From Alkalilacustris brevis (GTDB lineage: Bacteria; Pseudomonadota; Alphaproteobacteria; Rhodobacterales; Rhodobacteraceae): DNA of 47,695 nucleotides. The notes below the pieces were generated by a model. It made no database searches and was not told the DNA's origin. It saw only the letters and a program-made list of their open reading frames with translations. Shown piece after piece: positions 39,219-47,695 of this stretch (within the stretch, counting starts at the first letter, position 1; every line of letters starts with the position of its first letter). Both the position numbers and the translations under genes were made by a program. The stretch covers positions 1 to 47,695 of the forward strand of contig NZ_QNVJ01000026.1 of the NCBI RefSeq assembly GCF_003350345.1, read 5' to 3'.

Positions 39219-41795
39219 TCAGCGCAGCGGAAGCGGCCTTGTGCGGGGGCTGGGCATTCCCTTTTCGCGCAACGCCAGTTGCGCCGCCGCCAGCCGTGCC
39301 ACCGGCACCCGGAAGGACGAGCACGAGACGTAATCGAACCCCGCCTTGCGGCAGAACTCGATCGATTCCGGATTGCCGCCATGTTCGCCGCAGATCGAAA
39401 GCGTCAAGTCGGCCCGCGCCTTGCGCCCGCGTTCGGCGGCAATCAGCAGAAACTCGCCCACCCCATCCACATCGAGGATATGGAACGGGTCTTCGGTAAA
39501 GACCCCGCGCTGCACATAGGTGTGCATGAAGCGCCCGGCATCGTCGCGCGACAGGCCATAGGTCATTTGCGTCAGGTCATTGGTGCCGAAGCTGAGAAAG
39601 GATGCGTGCTGCGCGATCTCGCCGGCGCGCAGGGCTGCGCGCGGGGTCTCGACCATGACACCGAGGCGATAGTCGAAATCCGCACCGAGTTCCATGCGCA
39701 CCGATGCGGCCACGGCATCGATGCGGGCCTTGACGATCTCGACCTCACGCTTGGCCGACACCAGCGGGATCATGATTTCGGGCACAATGGGCGCGCCGTT
39801 GCGGCTGGCCTCGACGGTGGCCTCGAAGATCGCGCGGGCCTGCATGTCGTAGATTTCTGGCAGGGTGATGCCCAGCCGCACCCCGCGCATCCCCAGCATC
39901 GGGTTGAACTCGGCCAGCGCCTCGGCCCGACGGATGATTTCCGAAAGCGGGCGGTCCAGCGCGTCGGCCAGGTTGCGCAGACCCTCGCGCCCGTGGGGAA
40001 GGAACTCGTGCAGCGGCGGGTCAAACAGCCGGATGCAGACAGGCAGGCCCTGCATGATCCCGAAAAGGCGTGTGAAATCAGCCCGCTGCATGGGCAGAAG
40101 GCGATCAAGCGCGGCGCGCCGGTCCTCCGAGGTGTCGGCGAAGATCATCTCGCGCATCACGGTGAGGCGGTCTTCCTCGAAGAACATGTGTTCGGTGCGG
40201 CACAGCCCGATCCCCTCGGCCTCGAACCCGCGGGCGAGGCGGGCGTCGGCGGGCGTGTCGGCATTGGCGCGGACGCCGATATCGCGGAACGCGTCAGCCC
40301 AGGACAGAAGCAGCCGAAAGGCATCGTCCAACGCCGGCTCCAGCAGCGCGGCGGCGCCGGCCAGAACCTCGCCGCGCGTGGCGTCGATGGTGATCAGGTC
40401 GCCCTCGCGAAAGCTGCGCCCGTCGCCCGCGACGACCTTGCCCGCATGGGCGTCGATCCGCAGCCCCGAGGCCCCCACCACGCAGGGCAGGCCCAGGCCG
40501 CGCCCGATCACCGCGGCATGGCTGGTCATGCCGCCCCTTTCGGTCAGCACTGCCGAGGCCGCATGCATCCCGCGGATATCCTCGGGCGTGGTCTCGCGGC
40601 GCACCAGGATGCACGGCTCGCCCCGCGCCGCGCTGGCCTGCGCGGCGGCCGAGGTGAACACGATTCGCCCCTGTGCGGCGCCGGGGCTTGCGCCGATGCC
40701 GCGCGCCACCGGATCGCGCCGCGCCGCCGGATCGACCTGCGGATGCAGCAGCTCTGACAGCGCGGCGGGTTCGACACGCACCACCGCCTCTTCGCGGCTG
40801 ATGATCCCGTCTTCGGCCAGCGCCACCGCAATGCGCACTGCCGCGCGCGACGCGCGCGGCATCTTCACCGCATCGAGCACCCAGAGCTTGCCGTCTTCCA
40901 GCGTGAACTCGATCTGCATTTCCTCGCGCAGGCCGGCGCGGGCGCATTTGCCGTATTCCATGAGCCGGGCGAAGACCTCGGGTGCAAGTTCCTCCAGCGA
41001 AGGGCCGCGCGGGTCGCGGGTGAGATAGAGCGCGCCCCCGCCCTCGCGCACCGACACCCGGCCCTGGACCTGGGCCTGAAAGCGCCCTGTCACCTGCGGT
41101 TGCCCCGTGGTGCTGTCGGCAAACTGGATCACGCCCGAGCCGCTGTTGCCGCTGCCCACGCCCAGCGCCATGGCCTGCACCACGAGGCCCAGGCCCGCCT
41201 CGGCCGGCGCGCCCTTGGCCTGGCGCAGAAGCCGCGCCGATGTCCCCTCCCAGGCGCGCGCCATCGAGCGCAGAACCTCGGTGAGTTGCTGCGCGGGGTC
41301 TTGCGGAAACGACTCGTCCATCTCGGCCTCGTAGGCCGCAAGCGCGCGCGCGAGCGCGGCCTCGCTGGGCGGGGCGGGTTCGAAAAGGTCGGGGTCGAGC
41401 CGCGCCACATGGGTGGAATAGAGCTGCACGAAATGCATATAGAGCGCCGTCGCCGCCTCGGCGCCGTGCACCTTGGCCAGCGCGGCGCGGCGGGATTCGT
41501 TCATGCCGATGTTGAGGATCGTGCCCGGCCCGCCCCAATCGGGGTTTTCCGAACTGGGCCGCACCGAAACCAGCTGCCCTTCGCCGAAATGTGCCAGAAG
41601 CCCGGCAGTGTCGGGCAGGTTGCCCGCGGCGATCGCCCGCACGGTGTCGAAAGGCAGCGCCACGGTTTGCGGCACCGGCATTTCCAGCCGCACCAGCCGC
41701 TGCAGGCATTTCGCGCGCCAGCCATGCGTTTCCGAGGCGATCTTCGCCTTTGGCGTCAGCTCGGTGAACTGGGCGATCTGTCGGTGTTGCTGCAC
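39219..41795 (-). CDS. ppdK: PPDK-like PEP-utilizing protein (pyruvate phosphate dikinase homologue)
   Basis: The 858-residue protein has the three-part layout of pyruvate phosphate dikinase: an N-terminal nucleotide-binding domain, a central swivelling His domain and a C-terminal PEP/pyruvate barrel. His426 in RGGMTSHAAVIGRG is the phosphocarrier, and the barrel ends with ICGEHGGNPESIEFC and VSCSSFRVPVARLAAAQ. The N-terminal domain departs from the consensus: the usual Arg-Ser-Gly-Ala-Arg ... Pro-Gly-Met-Met-Asp loop is Arg-Pro-Ser-Ser-Glu-Asn ... Gly-Gly-Pro-Gly (75-95). The GTG at 41795 is chosen because AAGGAG lies eight bases upstream; the frame continues to 41888 without a ribosome site. 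Nucleotide specificity could differ from ATP. Confidence 0.88.
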   Translation of the reverse strand: MQQHRQIAQFTELTPKAKIASETHGWRAKCLQRLVRLEMPVPQTVALPFDTVRAIAAGNLPDTAGLLAHFGEGQLVSVRPSSENPDWGGPGTILNIGMNESRRAALAKVHGAEAATALYMHFVQLYSTHVARLDPDLFEPAPPSEAALARALAAYEAEMDESFPQDPAQQLTEVLRSMARAWEGTSARLLRQAKGAPAEAGLGLVVQAMALGVGSGNSGSGVIQFADSTTGQPQVTGRFQAQVQGRVSVREGGGALYLTRDPRGPSLEELAPEVFARLMEYGKCARAGLREEMQIEFTLEDGKLWVLDAVKMPRASRAAVRIAVALAEDGIISREEAVVRVEPAALSELLHPQVDPAARRDPVARGIGASPGAAQGRIVFTSAAAQASAARGEPCILVRRETTPEDIRGMHAASAVLTERGGMTSHAAVIGRGLGLPCVVGASGLRIDAHAGKVVAGDGRSFREGDLITIDATRGEVLAGAAALLEPALDDAFRLLLSWADAFRDIGVRANADTPADARLARGFEAEGIGLCRTEHMFFEEDRLTVMREMIFADTSEDRRAALDRLLPMQRADFTRLFGIMQGLPVCIRLFDPPLHEFLPHGREGLRNLADALDRPLSEIIRRAEALAEFNPMLGMRGVRLGITLPEIYDMQARAIFEATVEASRNGAPIVPEIMIPLVSAKREVEIVKARIDAVAASVRMELGADFDYRLGVMVETPRAALRAGEIAQHASFLSFGTNDLTQMTYGLSRDDAGRFMHTYVQRGVFTEDPFHILDVDGVGEFLLIAAERGRKARADLTLSICGEHGGNPESIEFCRKAGFDYVSCSSFRVPVARLAAAQLALREKGMPSPRTRPLPLR

Positions 41796-41973
41796 TGCGG
41801 CACTCCTTATGGGCGTGCAGCATACGCCATCGCGCCGACGAGGCAAGCGAGGATGCCCGGCGCGGGAGACCCGCATGGGCGCGCGCACGGGCGGACGAAC
41901 ACGGGGCGGGCAAACACGGGGGGCCTCACTCGCGCGGGCTCGCCCGGCCGGCCTGGGCCACGCCGCGGCGCGC

Positions 41974-43737
41974 CTATTCCCAGCAGGAGGCCCGCACCGT
42001 CATGTCGGCGGCCAGCAGGCTGATTTCCTCGGGCTGCAGGGCCTCGGCCCGCTCAAGCGAGGCAGGGCGGATACCATTGCCAGGCAGTGCCGCGTGAATC
42101 GCCTGCCCCGCCAGCGCAAAGCGCACATCCGGCGGCAGTTGGCGCCCTTCGAACACATCGGGCGGCAGCAGCATTCCCAGCACGGCGCCGGTGCGGTCAA
42201 AGACCGGGCCACCGATATCGCCTTCCATCGCGTCGATGGACAGCCGCCGCAGCATGGCCTCGCCCTTCAGCCCCTCCAGCCCGGTCAGGCTGCCGAAGGT
42301 CAGGGTCGGGCGCGACAGCAGGTCGTCGAAGGGAAACCCGGCAAGGATCACCTCGTCATGCAGTTCGGGCGGGCGCGCGGGGAAACTGGCAAAAGCCAGC
42401 GGTGCAAGCTCTTCGGCCGGTTCAAGCACCAGCAGGCCCAGATCGGCGTCATGCAGGACGATGCTGGCCTCGTGGCGGTCGTCGATGGTCAGCCGCCGGC
42501 AGCCATCGGCCAGCGAGGCGCTTGTCACGACAACGCCGGTGGGGCCAACGTAAAATCCGGTGCGCGACCTCAGCGGGCGCCGCACCTCGAGACCGGCCAG
42601 CAACTCGCTGCGCTGCACCTCGGAAAGCGGCTGGCCCAGCCCGTCGGGCAGAGTGCCGCCGAAGGGGGCAAAGCTGGCTTCCATTTCCGCAAGAATGCGC
42701 TCGGCGCGGCGATCCTGCTCGGGCGACCAGATCAGGCTGTAGCCCTTGACCTGCCCGTTGCGGTATTCGGCATAGCTGTGCGAGCGCAGGCTGCCGCTCT
42801 GCCCGGTCAGGACGAAGGAATTGCTGCGGCGTTCGCGGTAGCCTTCGGGTGGCACGATCTCGAGCGTCTGCATGATCTCGTAAAGGCCGAACAGCGTGGC
42901 CAGACTGCCTTCCTGGCTGATCAGCAGCACCTGAACGCCGCTGCCGTCGCGCGCGGTGTAATGGGCAAAGGGGGCCTCGTGCCGGTCAAACTCGACCAGC
43001 CCCATGGGCAGGGTGATCTCGATGCCCGCCGCTTCGTCGCGCTGGGTCTCGAAGCCGAAGGCGCCCTGTTCGGCAGCGTAGGTGGCCAGCAGTTCGGCCC
43101 GCTGCGCGGTGGTCAGCACCCCCGTGGGCTGATACCCGCGATCTTCCTGCCAGGCCGTCATCGCCGCGCGGGTGCCGGGGCCGAAGGAGGCATCGATCGC
43201 CAGGTCGTAAAACCCCTTCCATTGCAGTGCGGTCTGTATTTCGACGCGTTGGTCGCGGCCAAGCTGCGCCTCGCTGGCGCGGGCCTGGGCCAGCGTCTCC
43301 TGCGGGGCGGTCTCCGGCGCAGGCTCGGGCTGCGGCGCAGAAAGTGCGGGCGCCTCGGGCTGCGGGGCCGGCGCATCGGCGCGCGCGCCTTCTGCGGGCC
43401 AGAACCGTTCGCCATAGCGGGTGGAGGGCTGCACATAGGCATCGGCGGGGATCATCTGCGTGGCCTGCAATGCGCGGCGTTCGGCATCGGCGGCATCGCG
43501 GTCGGGAAAGGGGCCAAGCGCGATCGCATACCACCCACTCTGCACCAGCCGGTAGCCATGCACATTATCGAACCAATCCGCGTAACGCTCGGCAAACTCC
43601 AGCCCGCGCGACAGGGTCGGATGCGCCTCGACCTGAAGATAGATGCGTTCATTCTGCTGCGCCGAAGCGGCGAAACCGGCAATGAACAATGTGAAAAGGG
43701 CAATGGCGGCAACGGTGCGGTCAATCTGGCGTTTCAC
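41974..43737 (-). CDS. Secreted SPOR/peptidoglycan-binding protein with inactive trypsin-like domain
   Basis: The 587-residue protein starts at GTG 43737 (MKRQIDRTVAAIALFTLFIAG, a signal peptide cut near AASA-Q at 26). An ATG at 43800 would bury the signal peptide. Next come a SPOR-like region (30-108), a Pro/Ala-rich linker (116-150), a PG_binding_1 repeat (about 162-215, DASFGPGTRAAMTAWQEDRGY), a mixed domain (225-370) and a trypsin/HtrA-like fold (about 385-545). In that fold the catalytic His position is Ser408 (VTSASLADG), Asp432 is kept, and the Ser of GDSGGP is Ile508 (GDIGGPV). It should be proteolytically dead. A role in periplasmic scaffolding at peptidoglycan is inference. Confidence 0.82.
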   Translation of the reverse strand: MKRQIDRTVAAIALFTLFIAGFAASAQQNERIYLQVEAHPTLSRGLEFAERYADWFDNVHGYRLVQSGWYAIALGPFPDRDAADAERRALQATQMIPADAYVQPSTRYGERFWPAEGARADAPAPQPEAPALSAPQPEPAPETAPQETLAQARASEAQLGRDQRVEIQTALQWKGFYDLAIDASFGPGTRAAMTAWQEDRGYQPTGVLTTAQRAELLATYAAEQGAFGFETQRDEAAGIEITLPMGLVEFDRHEAPFAHYTARDGSGVQVLLISQEGSLATLFGLYEIMQTLEIVPPEGYRERRSNSFVLTGQSGSLRSHSYAEYRNGQVKGYSLIWSPEQDRRAERILAEMEASFAPFGGTLPDGLGQPLSEVQRSELLAGLEVRRPLRSRTGFYVGPTGVVVTSASLADGCRRLTIDDRHEASIVLHDADLGLLVLEPAEELAPLAFASFPARPPELHDEVILAGFPFDDLLSRPTLTFGSLTGLEGLKGEAMLRRLSIDAMEGDIGGPVFDRTGAVLGMLLPPDVFEGRQLPPDVRFALAGQAIHAALPGNGIRPASLERAEALQPEEISLLAADMTVRASCWE

Positions 43738-43822
43738 GGCTATCCCGTATCTGGCTGCGAATCTTTCGCCCGAGCCTAGCAGAGCCGCCGTCACATGCAT
43801 CTCAATAATCGTTCAGGCGGCG

Positions 43823-43851
43823 TTGACCCCCCTGCCCAGCTTGCCTAGACA
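43823..43851 (+). promoter_or_regulatory. Candidate glyQ operon promoter
   Basis: TTGACC (43823-43828) and TAGACA (43846-43851) are 17 bases apart, with the glyQ start 30 bases further on. It lies in the 143-base divergent gap with the peptidase-like gene. Confidence 0.55.
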
Positions 43852-43880
43852 GCAAGCGCGAGCCTTCAGGAGAGAGACCA

Positions 43881-44810
43881 ATGGCCGACAACGCCCTTGC
43901 GCGTCCGCGCAGCTTTCAGGAGATTATCCTGCGGCTTCAGACCTACTGGGCCGAAAAAGGCTGCGCGATCCTGCAGCCCTATGACATGGAGGTGGGCGCG
44001 GGCACCTTTCACCCGGCCACGACGCTGCGGGCGCTGGGGTCGCGGCCCTGGGCGGCGGCCTATGTGCAGCCCTCGCGCCGCCCGACCGACGGGCGCTATG
44101 GCGAAAACCCCAACCGGCTGCAGCACTATTACCAGTATCAGGTCATCATCAAACCCTCGCCGCCCGACCTGCAAGAGCTGTATCTCGGAAGCCTGCGCGC
44201 CATCGGCATCGACGACGCGCTGCACGACATCCGCTTTGTCGAGGACGACTGGGAAAGCCCCACCCTGGGCGCCTGGGGGCTGGGCTGGGAGGTCTGGTGC
44301 GACGGGATGGAAGTGTCGCAGTTCACCTATTTCCAGCAGGTCGGCGGGCATGATTGCCACCCTGTCTCGGGCGAGCTGACCTATGGGCTGGAACGCCTGG
44401 CGATGTATGTGCTGGGCGTCGACCACGTGATGGAGATGCCCTTCAACGCCCCCGACGCGCCGATTGCGCTGAAATACGGCGATGTCTTCCGCCAGACCGA
44501 GGAGGAATACTCGCGCTGGAACTTCGACCAGGCCGACACCGACACGCTGTTCCAGCACTTCAAGGATGCCGAAGCCGAATGCCAGCGCATCCTCGACGCG
44601 CCCGGAACCGACAAGGCCGGGCGGGCGATCATCATGGCGCACCCCGCCTACGACCAGTGCATCAAGGCCAGCCACATCTTCAACCTGCTCGATGCGCGCG
44701 GGGTCATCAGCGTGACCGAGCGACAGGCCTATATCGGCCGCGTGCGCGCACTGGCCAAGATGTGCGCCGATGCCTTCGTGCAGACCGAAGCGGGCGGGGC
44801 GGCAGCGTGA
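43881..44810 (+). CDS. glyQ: Glycyl-tRNA synthetase alpha subunit
   Basis: GlyQ is the catalytic subunit of the bacterial alpha2beta2 glycyl-tRNA synthetase. The 309-residue protein shows the family start [20 protein letters not shown], then [22 protein letters not shown], the [20 protein letters not shown] block and the class II motif region [11 protein letters not shown]. The ATG at 43881 follows AGGAGAGAG. Its stop overlaps the GTG start of the next small gene by four bases. Confidence 0.96.
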   Translation: MADNALARPRSFQEIILRLQTYWAEKGCAILQPYDMEVGAGTFHPATTLRALGSRPWAAAYVQPSRRPTDGRYGENPNRLQHYYQYQVIIKPSPPDLQELYLGSLRAIGIDDALHDIRFVEDDWESPTLGAWGLGWEVWCDGMEVSQFTYFQQVGGHDCHPVSGELTYGLERLAMYVLGVDHVMEMPFNAPDAPIALKYGDVFRQTEEEYSRWNFDQADTDTLFQHFKDAEAECQRILDAPGTDKAGRAIIMAHPAYDQCIKASHIFNLLDARGVISVTERQAYIGRVRALAKMCADAFVQTEAGGAAA

Positions 44811-45313
44811 TCGGGCGACTCGTGATCGTGGCGCTGCTGCTGGCCACCGTTCTGGCCGGCGGCGCGATGTATTACCTGCAGGTTTACGGCTATTATGACA
44901 GGCTGCCCGCGCAGAACAGTTTCGCCATCACCCCCGAAGGCGCCATCCAACCCGTGCCCGTCGCCGTGCATGATTTCCAGGGCATCGACTCGGGCAGTTC
45001 ACCCATCCGCTACCGCGCCTGTTTCACGCTGGCCGACGCGCCCGAGGGCTTCACCCCCTACCCCGCGCCCACGCCGCTGACCGCGCCGCACTGGTTTGGC
45101 TGTTTCGATGCCGCCGCCATCGGCGCCGCGCTTGAGGGCGGCGAGGCCCGCGCCTATCTGGCGCAAGCCAACTTCACCTATGGCTTCGACCGGGTCGTGG
45201 CCGTCTTTCCCGATGGCCGAGCCTATGCCTGGCAACAGATCAACGCCTGCGGCGAGGCGCATTTCGACGGCAACCCGTTGCCGCCACACTGCCCGCCCCC
45301 GCCTTCCTCCTGA
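44807..45313 (+). CDS. Small membrane-anchored protein between glyQ and glyS (DUF6446-like)
   Basis: This 168-residue protein begins with an uncleaved-looking membrane anchor ([20 protein letters not shown], residues 1-20) and has a periplasmic domain of about 140 residues. The domain contains four cysteines ([28 protein letters not shown]) that could form disulfides. A Pro-rich C-terminus ends PPPPSS. I recognise it only as the small family commonly located between glyQ and glyS in Rhodobacterales. The GTG start overlaps the glyQ stop (GTGA), so it is co-translated with a synthetase subunit although it seems to act in the envelope. No function is claimed. Confidence 0.8.
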   Translation: MIGRLVIVALLLATVLAGGAMYYLQVYGYYDRLPAQNSFAITPEGAIQPVPVAVHDFQGIDSGSSPIRYRACFTLADAPEGFTPYPAPTPLTAPHWFGCFDAAAIGAALEGGEARAYLAQANFTYGFDRVVAVFPDGRAYAWQQINACGEAHFDGNPLPPHCPPPPSS

Positions 45314-45325
45314 GGACAGAACAAG

Positions 45326-47575
45326 ATGCCCGATTTGCTGATCGAACTCTTCTCCGAGGAGATCCCCGCAAGGATGCAGCCGCGCGCCCGCGAGGCACTG
45401 AAAAAGCTTGTCACCGACGGGCTGGTCGAGGCCGGGCTGACCTATGCGGCCGCGCAGGCGTTTTCGACCCCGCGGCGGCTGGCGCTGGCGGTCGAGGGGC
45501 TGTCAGACCAAAGCCCCACCCTGCGCGAGGAACGCAAGGGCCCGCGCGTGGATGCACCTGAAAAGGCGATCGAGGGCTTTCTGCGCGCCACCGGCCTTGC
45601 GCGCGAGGCGCTTGAGGTGCGCGATGAAAAGAAGGGTCAGATCTATTTCGCGGTGATCGAGCGGCCGGGCCGCCCCGCCGATGCCATCGTGGCCGAGGTG
45701 CTGGAAGGCGCGATCCGCCATTTCCCCTGGCCCAAGTCGATGCGCTGGGGTGCGGGTAGCTTGCGCTGGGTGCGCCCGCTGCATTCGATCCTGTGCATCC
45801 TGTCGGACGAGGCCGGCGCAAGGGTGGTCGATCTTGAGGTCGATGGCATCGTTGCCGGGGACACCACGCGCGGGCATCGCTTCATGGCGCCCGCGCCCTT
45901 TGCCGTCACCGGGTATGAGGATTACGCCGCGAAACTGCGCAAGGCTTATGTGGTGCTGGACGCGCAGGAACGCGCCGAACACATCCGCGCCGAAGCCGAA
46001 AGCGCGGCGTTCGCCCAGGGGCTGGAGCTGGTGCAGGATGCGGGGCTTTTGGAAGAGGTCGCGGGGCTGGTGGAATGGCCCGTGGTGCTGATGGGCGAGA
46101 TCGGGGCAGAGTTCCTGGACCTGCCGCCAGAGGTGCTGCAAACCTCCATGCGCGAGCATCAGAAGTTCTTTTCGCTTCGCGACCCGAAATCGGGGCGGAT
46201 TGTTCGATTTGTGACAGTGGCGAACCGCGAAACCGCCGATCACGGCGCCACCATCCTGGCCGGGAACGGCAAGGTGCTGGCTGCGCGACTTTCAGACGCC
46301 AAGTTCTTCTGGGAAAATGATTTGCGCCGGGTAAAGGCCGAAGGGCTGGAAGGCATGGCCGAGGGGCTGGCCAACGTGACCTTCCACAACAAGCTGGGCA
46401 GCCAGAAAGATCGCATAAGTAGAATCGAGGCGCTGGCGCGGGAGATCGCGCCGCTGGTCGGCGCGGACCCCGAGCAGGCCGCGCAGGCCGCCCGCGTGGC
46501 CAAGGCCGACCTGCAATCCGAGATGGTCGGCGAGTTCCCCGAGTTGCAAGGCGTGATGGGCGTCTACTACGCCCGCGCGCATGGGCTGCCCGAGGCTGTG
46601 GCGCGTGCCTGCAATGAACATTACCAGCCGCTTGGGCCATCCGACGCGGTGCCGTCCGCGCCGGTGAGCGTGGCCGTGGCGCTGGCCGACAAGATCGACA
46701 CGCTGACCGGCTTCTGGGCGATTGACGAGAAACCGACGGGATCGAAAGACCCCTACGCGCTGCGACGGGCGGCGCTGGGGGTGATCCGGTTGGTGTTGGG
46801 GAATGGACTAAGTATCACGCTCAACAACGGCTTCGTCATTGGTGGTCGCCGAAACATGGCTTCGGTGCTTCGTCTAGCTGTCGATCATGTCGACAAAGAG
46901 TTCAGGTTTGAGGCACTCAAAGCTCTCGGTGTTGATGTTGAAGGTTCTGATATCTCCAAGTTACAGGCGCAATCAGCAAAGTCAGCTGACTTATTGTCAG
47001 CTGGATTTGGTCATGGAGTCCCTCCCCAAGAGTGGGAAGTTGAACGAGCAAATGACCTCCTCGCCTTCCTCCACGACCGGCTCAAGGTCCACCTGCGCGA
47101 GCAGGGCATCCGCCATGACGTGATCGACGCCTGCCTCGCCATGCCGGGAAATGACGACCTCACCCTGCTGGTCAAGCGGGCCGAGGCGCTGGCCGCCTTC
47201 CTGCAAACCGACGATGGCGAAAACCTCGTTCAAGGCTTCAGGCGCGCCAACAACATCCTCACCCAGGCCGAGGAAAAGGACGGGGTGGAATACTCCTTCG
47301 GCCCCGACCCCAAACTGGCCGACACGGACGAGGAACGCGCGCTGTTCGCCGCGCTCGACCGGGCAGAGGCCGCCATCGCCCCGGCGATGCAGGCCGAGGA
47401 TTTCGCCGCCGCCATGCGCGCCATGGCCGGCCTGCGCGCGCCCATTGATGCGTTTTTCGAGGCGGTGCAGATCAACACCGACAATCAGGTGATCCGCCGC
47501 AACCGGCTGAACCTGCTGCACCGCATCCGCGAAATCTGCCTCGGCGTGGCCGATCTGCGCCGGCTGGAGGGCTGA
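45326..47575 (+). CDS. glyS: Glycyl-tRNA synthetase beta subunit
   Basis: The 749-residue beta subunit binds tRNA and completes the alpha2beta2 enzyme. It opens with the family motif MPDLLIELFSEEIPARMQ and contains FFWENDLRRVKAEGL, TFHNKLGSQKDR, KADLQSEMVGEFPELQG, and near the C-terminus the anticodon-binding-like region ending NRLNLLHRIREICLGVADLRRLEG. Residues ~490-578 (46795-47060) are encoded by sequence of about 49% GC with many codons rare in the rest of the window, although the frame is kept. The ATG at 45326 follows GAGGACAG, 12 bases after the preceding gene. The protein is slightly longer than E. coli GlyS (689 residues). Confidence 0.95.
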   Translation: MPDLLIELFSEEIPARMQPRAREALKKLVTDGLVEAGLTYAAAQAFSTPRRLALAVEGLSDQSPTLREERKGPRVDAPEKAIEGFLRATGLAREALEVRDEKKGQIYFAVIERPGRPADAIVAEVLEGAIRHFPWPKSMRWGAGSLRWVRPLHSILCILSDEAGARVVDLEVDGIVAGDTTRGHRFMAPAPFAVTGYEDYAAKLRKAYVVLDAQERAEHIRAEAESAAFAQGLELVQDAGLLEEVAGLVEWPVVLMGEIGAEFLDLPPEVLQTSMREHQKFFSLRDPKSGRIVRFVTVANRETADHGATILAGNGKVLAARLSDAKFFWENDLRRVKAEGLEGMAEGLANVTFHNKLGSQKDRISRIEALAREIAPLVGADPEQAAQAARVAKADLQSEMVGEFPELQGVMGVYYARAHGLPEAVARACNEHYQPLGPSDAVPSAPVSVAVALADKIDTLTGFWAIDEKPTGSKDPYALRRAALGVIRLVLGNGLSITLNNGFVIGGRRNMASVLRLAVDHVDKEFRFEALKALGVDVEGSDISKLQAQSAKSADLLSAGFGHGVPPQEWEVERANDLLAFLHDRLKVHLREQGIRHDVIDACLAMPGNDDLTLLVKRAEALAAFLQTDDGENLVQGFRRANNILTQAEEKDGVEYSFGPDPKLADTDEERALFAALDRAEAAIAPAMQAEDFAAAMRAMAGLRAPIDAFFEAVQINTDNQVIRRNRLNLLHRIREICLGVADLRRLEG

Positions 47576-47695
47576 GCGGGCGGCAGCCTCTGCATTATGG
47601 CATGTTGCGTTGAATTGATCTCGCCCGATTCTGACCAGAGGGCATGCGCTCGCCCGAGGTGGGCGCGGATGCGCCCGCCTGGGGGGCGGGCGGGC
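47576..47695. other. Window end after glyS, no gene seen
   Basis: The last 120 bases are non-coding by eye, with a GC-rich run of short inverted elements at the very end (GCGCGGATGCGC and GCCCGCC-type repeats). The sequence is cut by the window edge before anything can be identified. Confidence 0.4.

Noticed and set aside
41473-43779. A 768-codon plus-strand frame opposite the pseudoprotease gene
   Set aside because: Antisense shadow; the minus-strand protein has a signal peptide and recognisable domains.
1-47695. A CRISPR array, tRNA or rRNA gene
   Set aside because: The repeats found are dispersed and not regularly spaced, and I found no cloverleaf-forming or rRNA-like stretch in any gap by reading.
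47640-47695. A terminator or repeat copy after glyS
   Set aside because: GC-rich short inverted elements are present but cut by the window end, without a T run and without the core of either repeat family.

Overview
The window (about 66% GC, dense genes, many ATGA stop/start overlaps) reads as chromosome of a Rhodobacterales alphaproteobacterium (Rhodobacteraceae/Paracoccaceae type). The evidence is a complete Rhodobacter-type gene transfer agent (GTA) cluster beside fabF-mltG, the Fe-S type PurF, and a glyQ-(DUF6446-like)-glyS arrangement. The species cannot be named from the sequence alone.

Layout. 1-5838: a minus-strand pair cysK-alaX-type editing gene, then a plus-strand run radA-cvpA-purF. 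6101-15765: a reductive pyrimidine degradation locus. Two overlapping RutR-like TetR regulators (minus) diverge, across a RutR-box-like operator, from a plus-strand operon encoding beta-alanine:pyruvate aminotransferase, N-carbamoyl-beta-alanine amidohydrolase, dihydropyrimidinase and a four-gene ABC importer (ATPase, two permeases, NMT1/THI5-type binding protein). Dihydropyrimidine dehydrogenase, the first step, is not in the window. 16074-31513 (all minus): the GTA structural cluster g1-g15 in canonical order (small and large terminase, portal, g3.5, protease, capsid, g6-g14, giant g15), followed by a DUF2793 tail-fibre-like gene and a small DUF7742-like gene. 31956-38958 (minus): mltG, fabF, glmM, folP, a FolB-domain fusion and a Hydrolase_2 cell-wall hydrolase. 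39219-43737 (minus): a divergent PPDK-like protein and a secreted protein with a trypsin-like fold whose catalytic His and Ser are replaced. 43881-47575 (plus): glyQ, a small membrane-anchored gene and glyS.

Structure beyond the genes. Two dispersed repeat families occupy the intergenic spaces. The first is a GC-rich unit with the core CCTCCGGCGGGGATATTT and one of two alternative tails (CACAGTGAA or GCCAAGAAGAA). It occurs about ten times, twice as a tail-to-tail inverted pair, one of which lies inside the GTA operon between g2 and g3. The second is an inverted-repeat element of about 216 bp at the convergent end of the GTA cluster, with a 95% identical partial copy at the window's left edge. 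The GTA operon appears to start from a good sigma70-like promoter whose leader immediately forms an intrinsic-terminator hairpin, suggesting attenuation or antitermination control. An ~250-bp patch inside glyS has about 49% GC and foreign codon use.

Limits: all calls come from reading the sequence and translations; no database search was run. I saw no CRISPR array, tRNA, rRNA or transposase.
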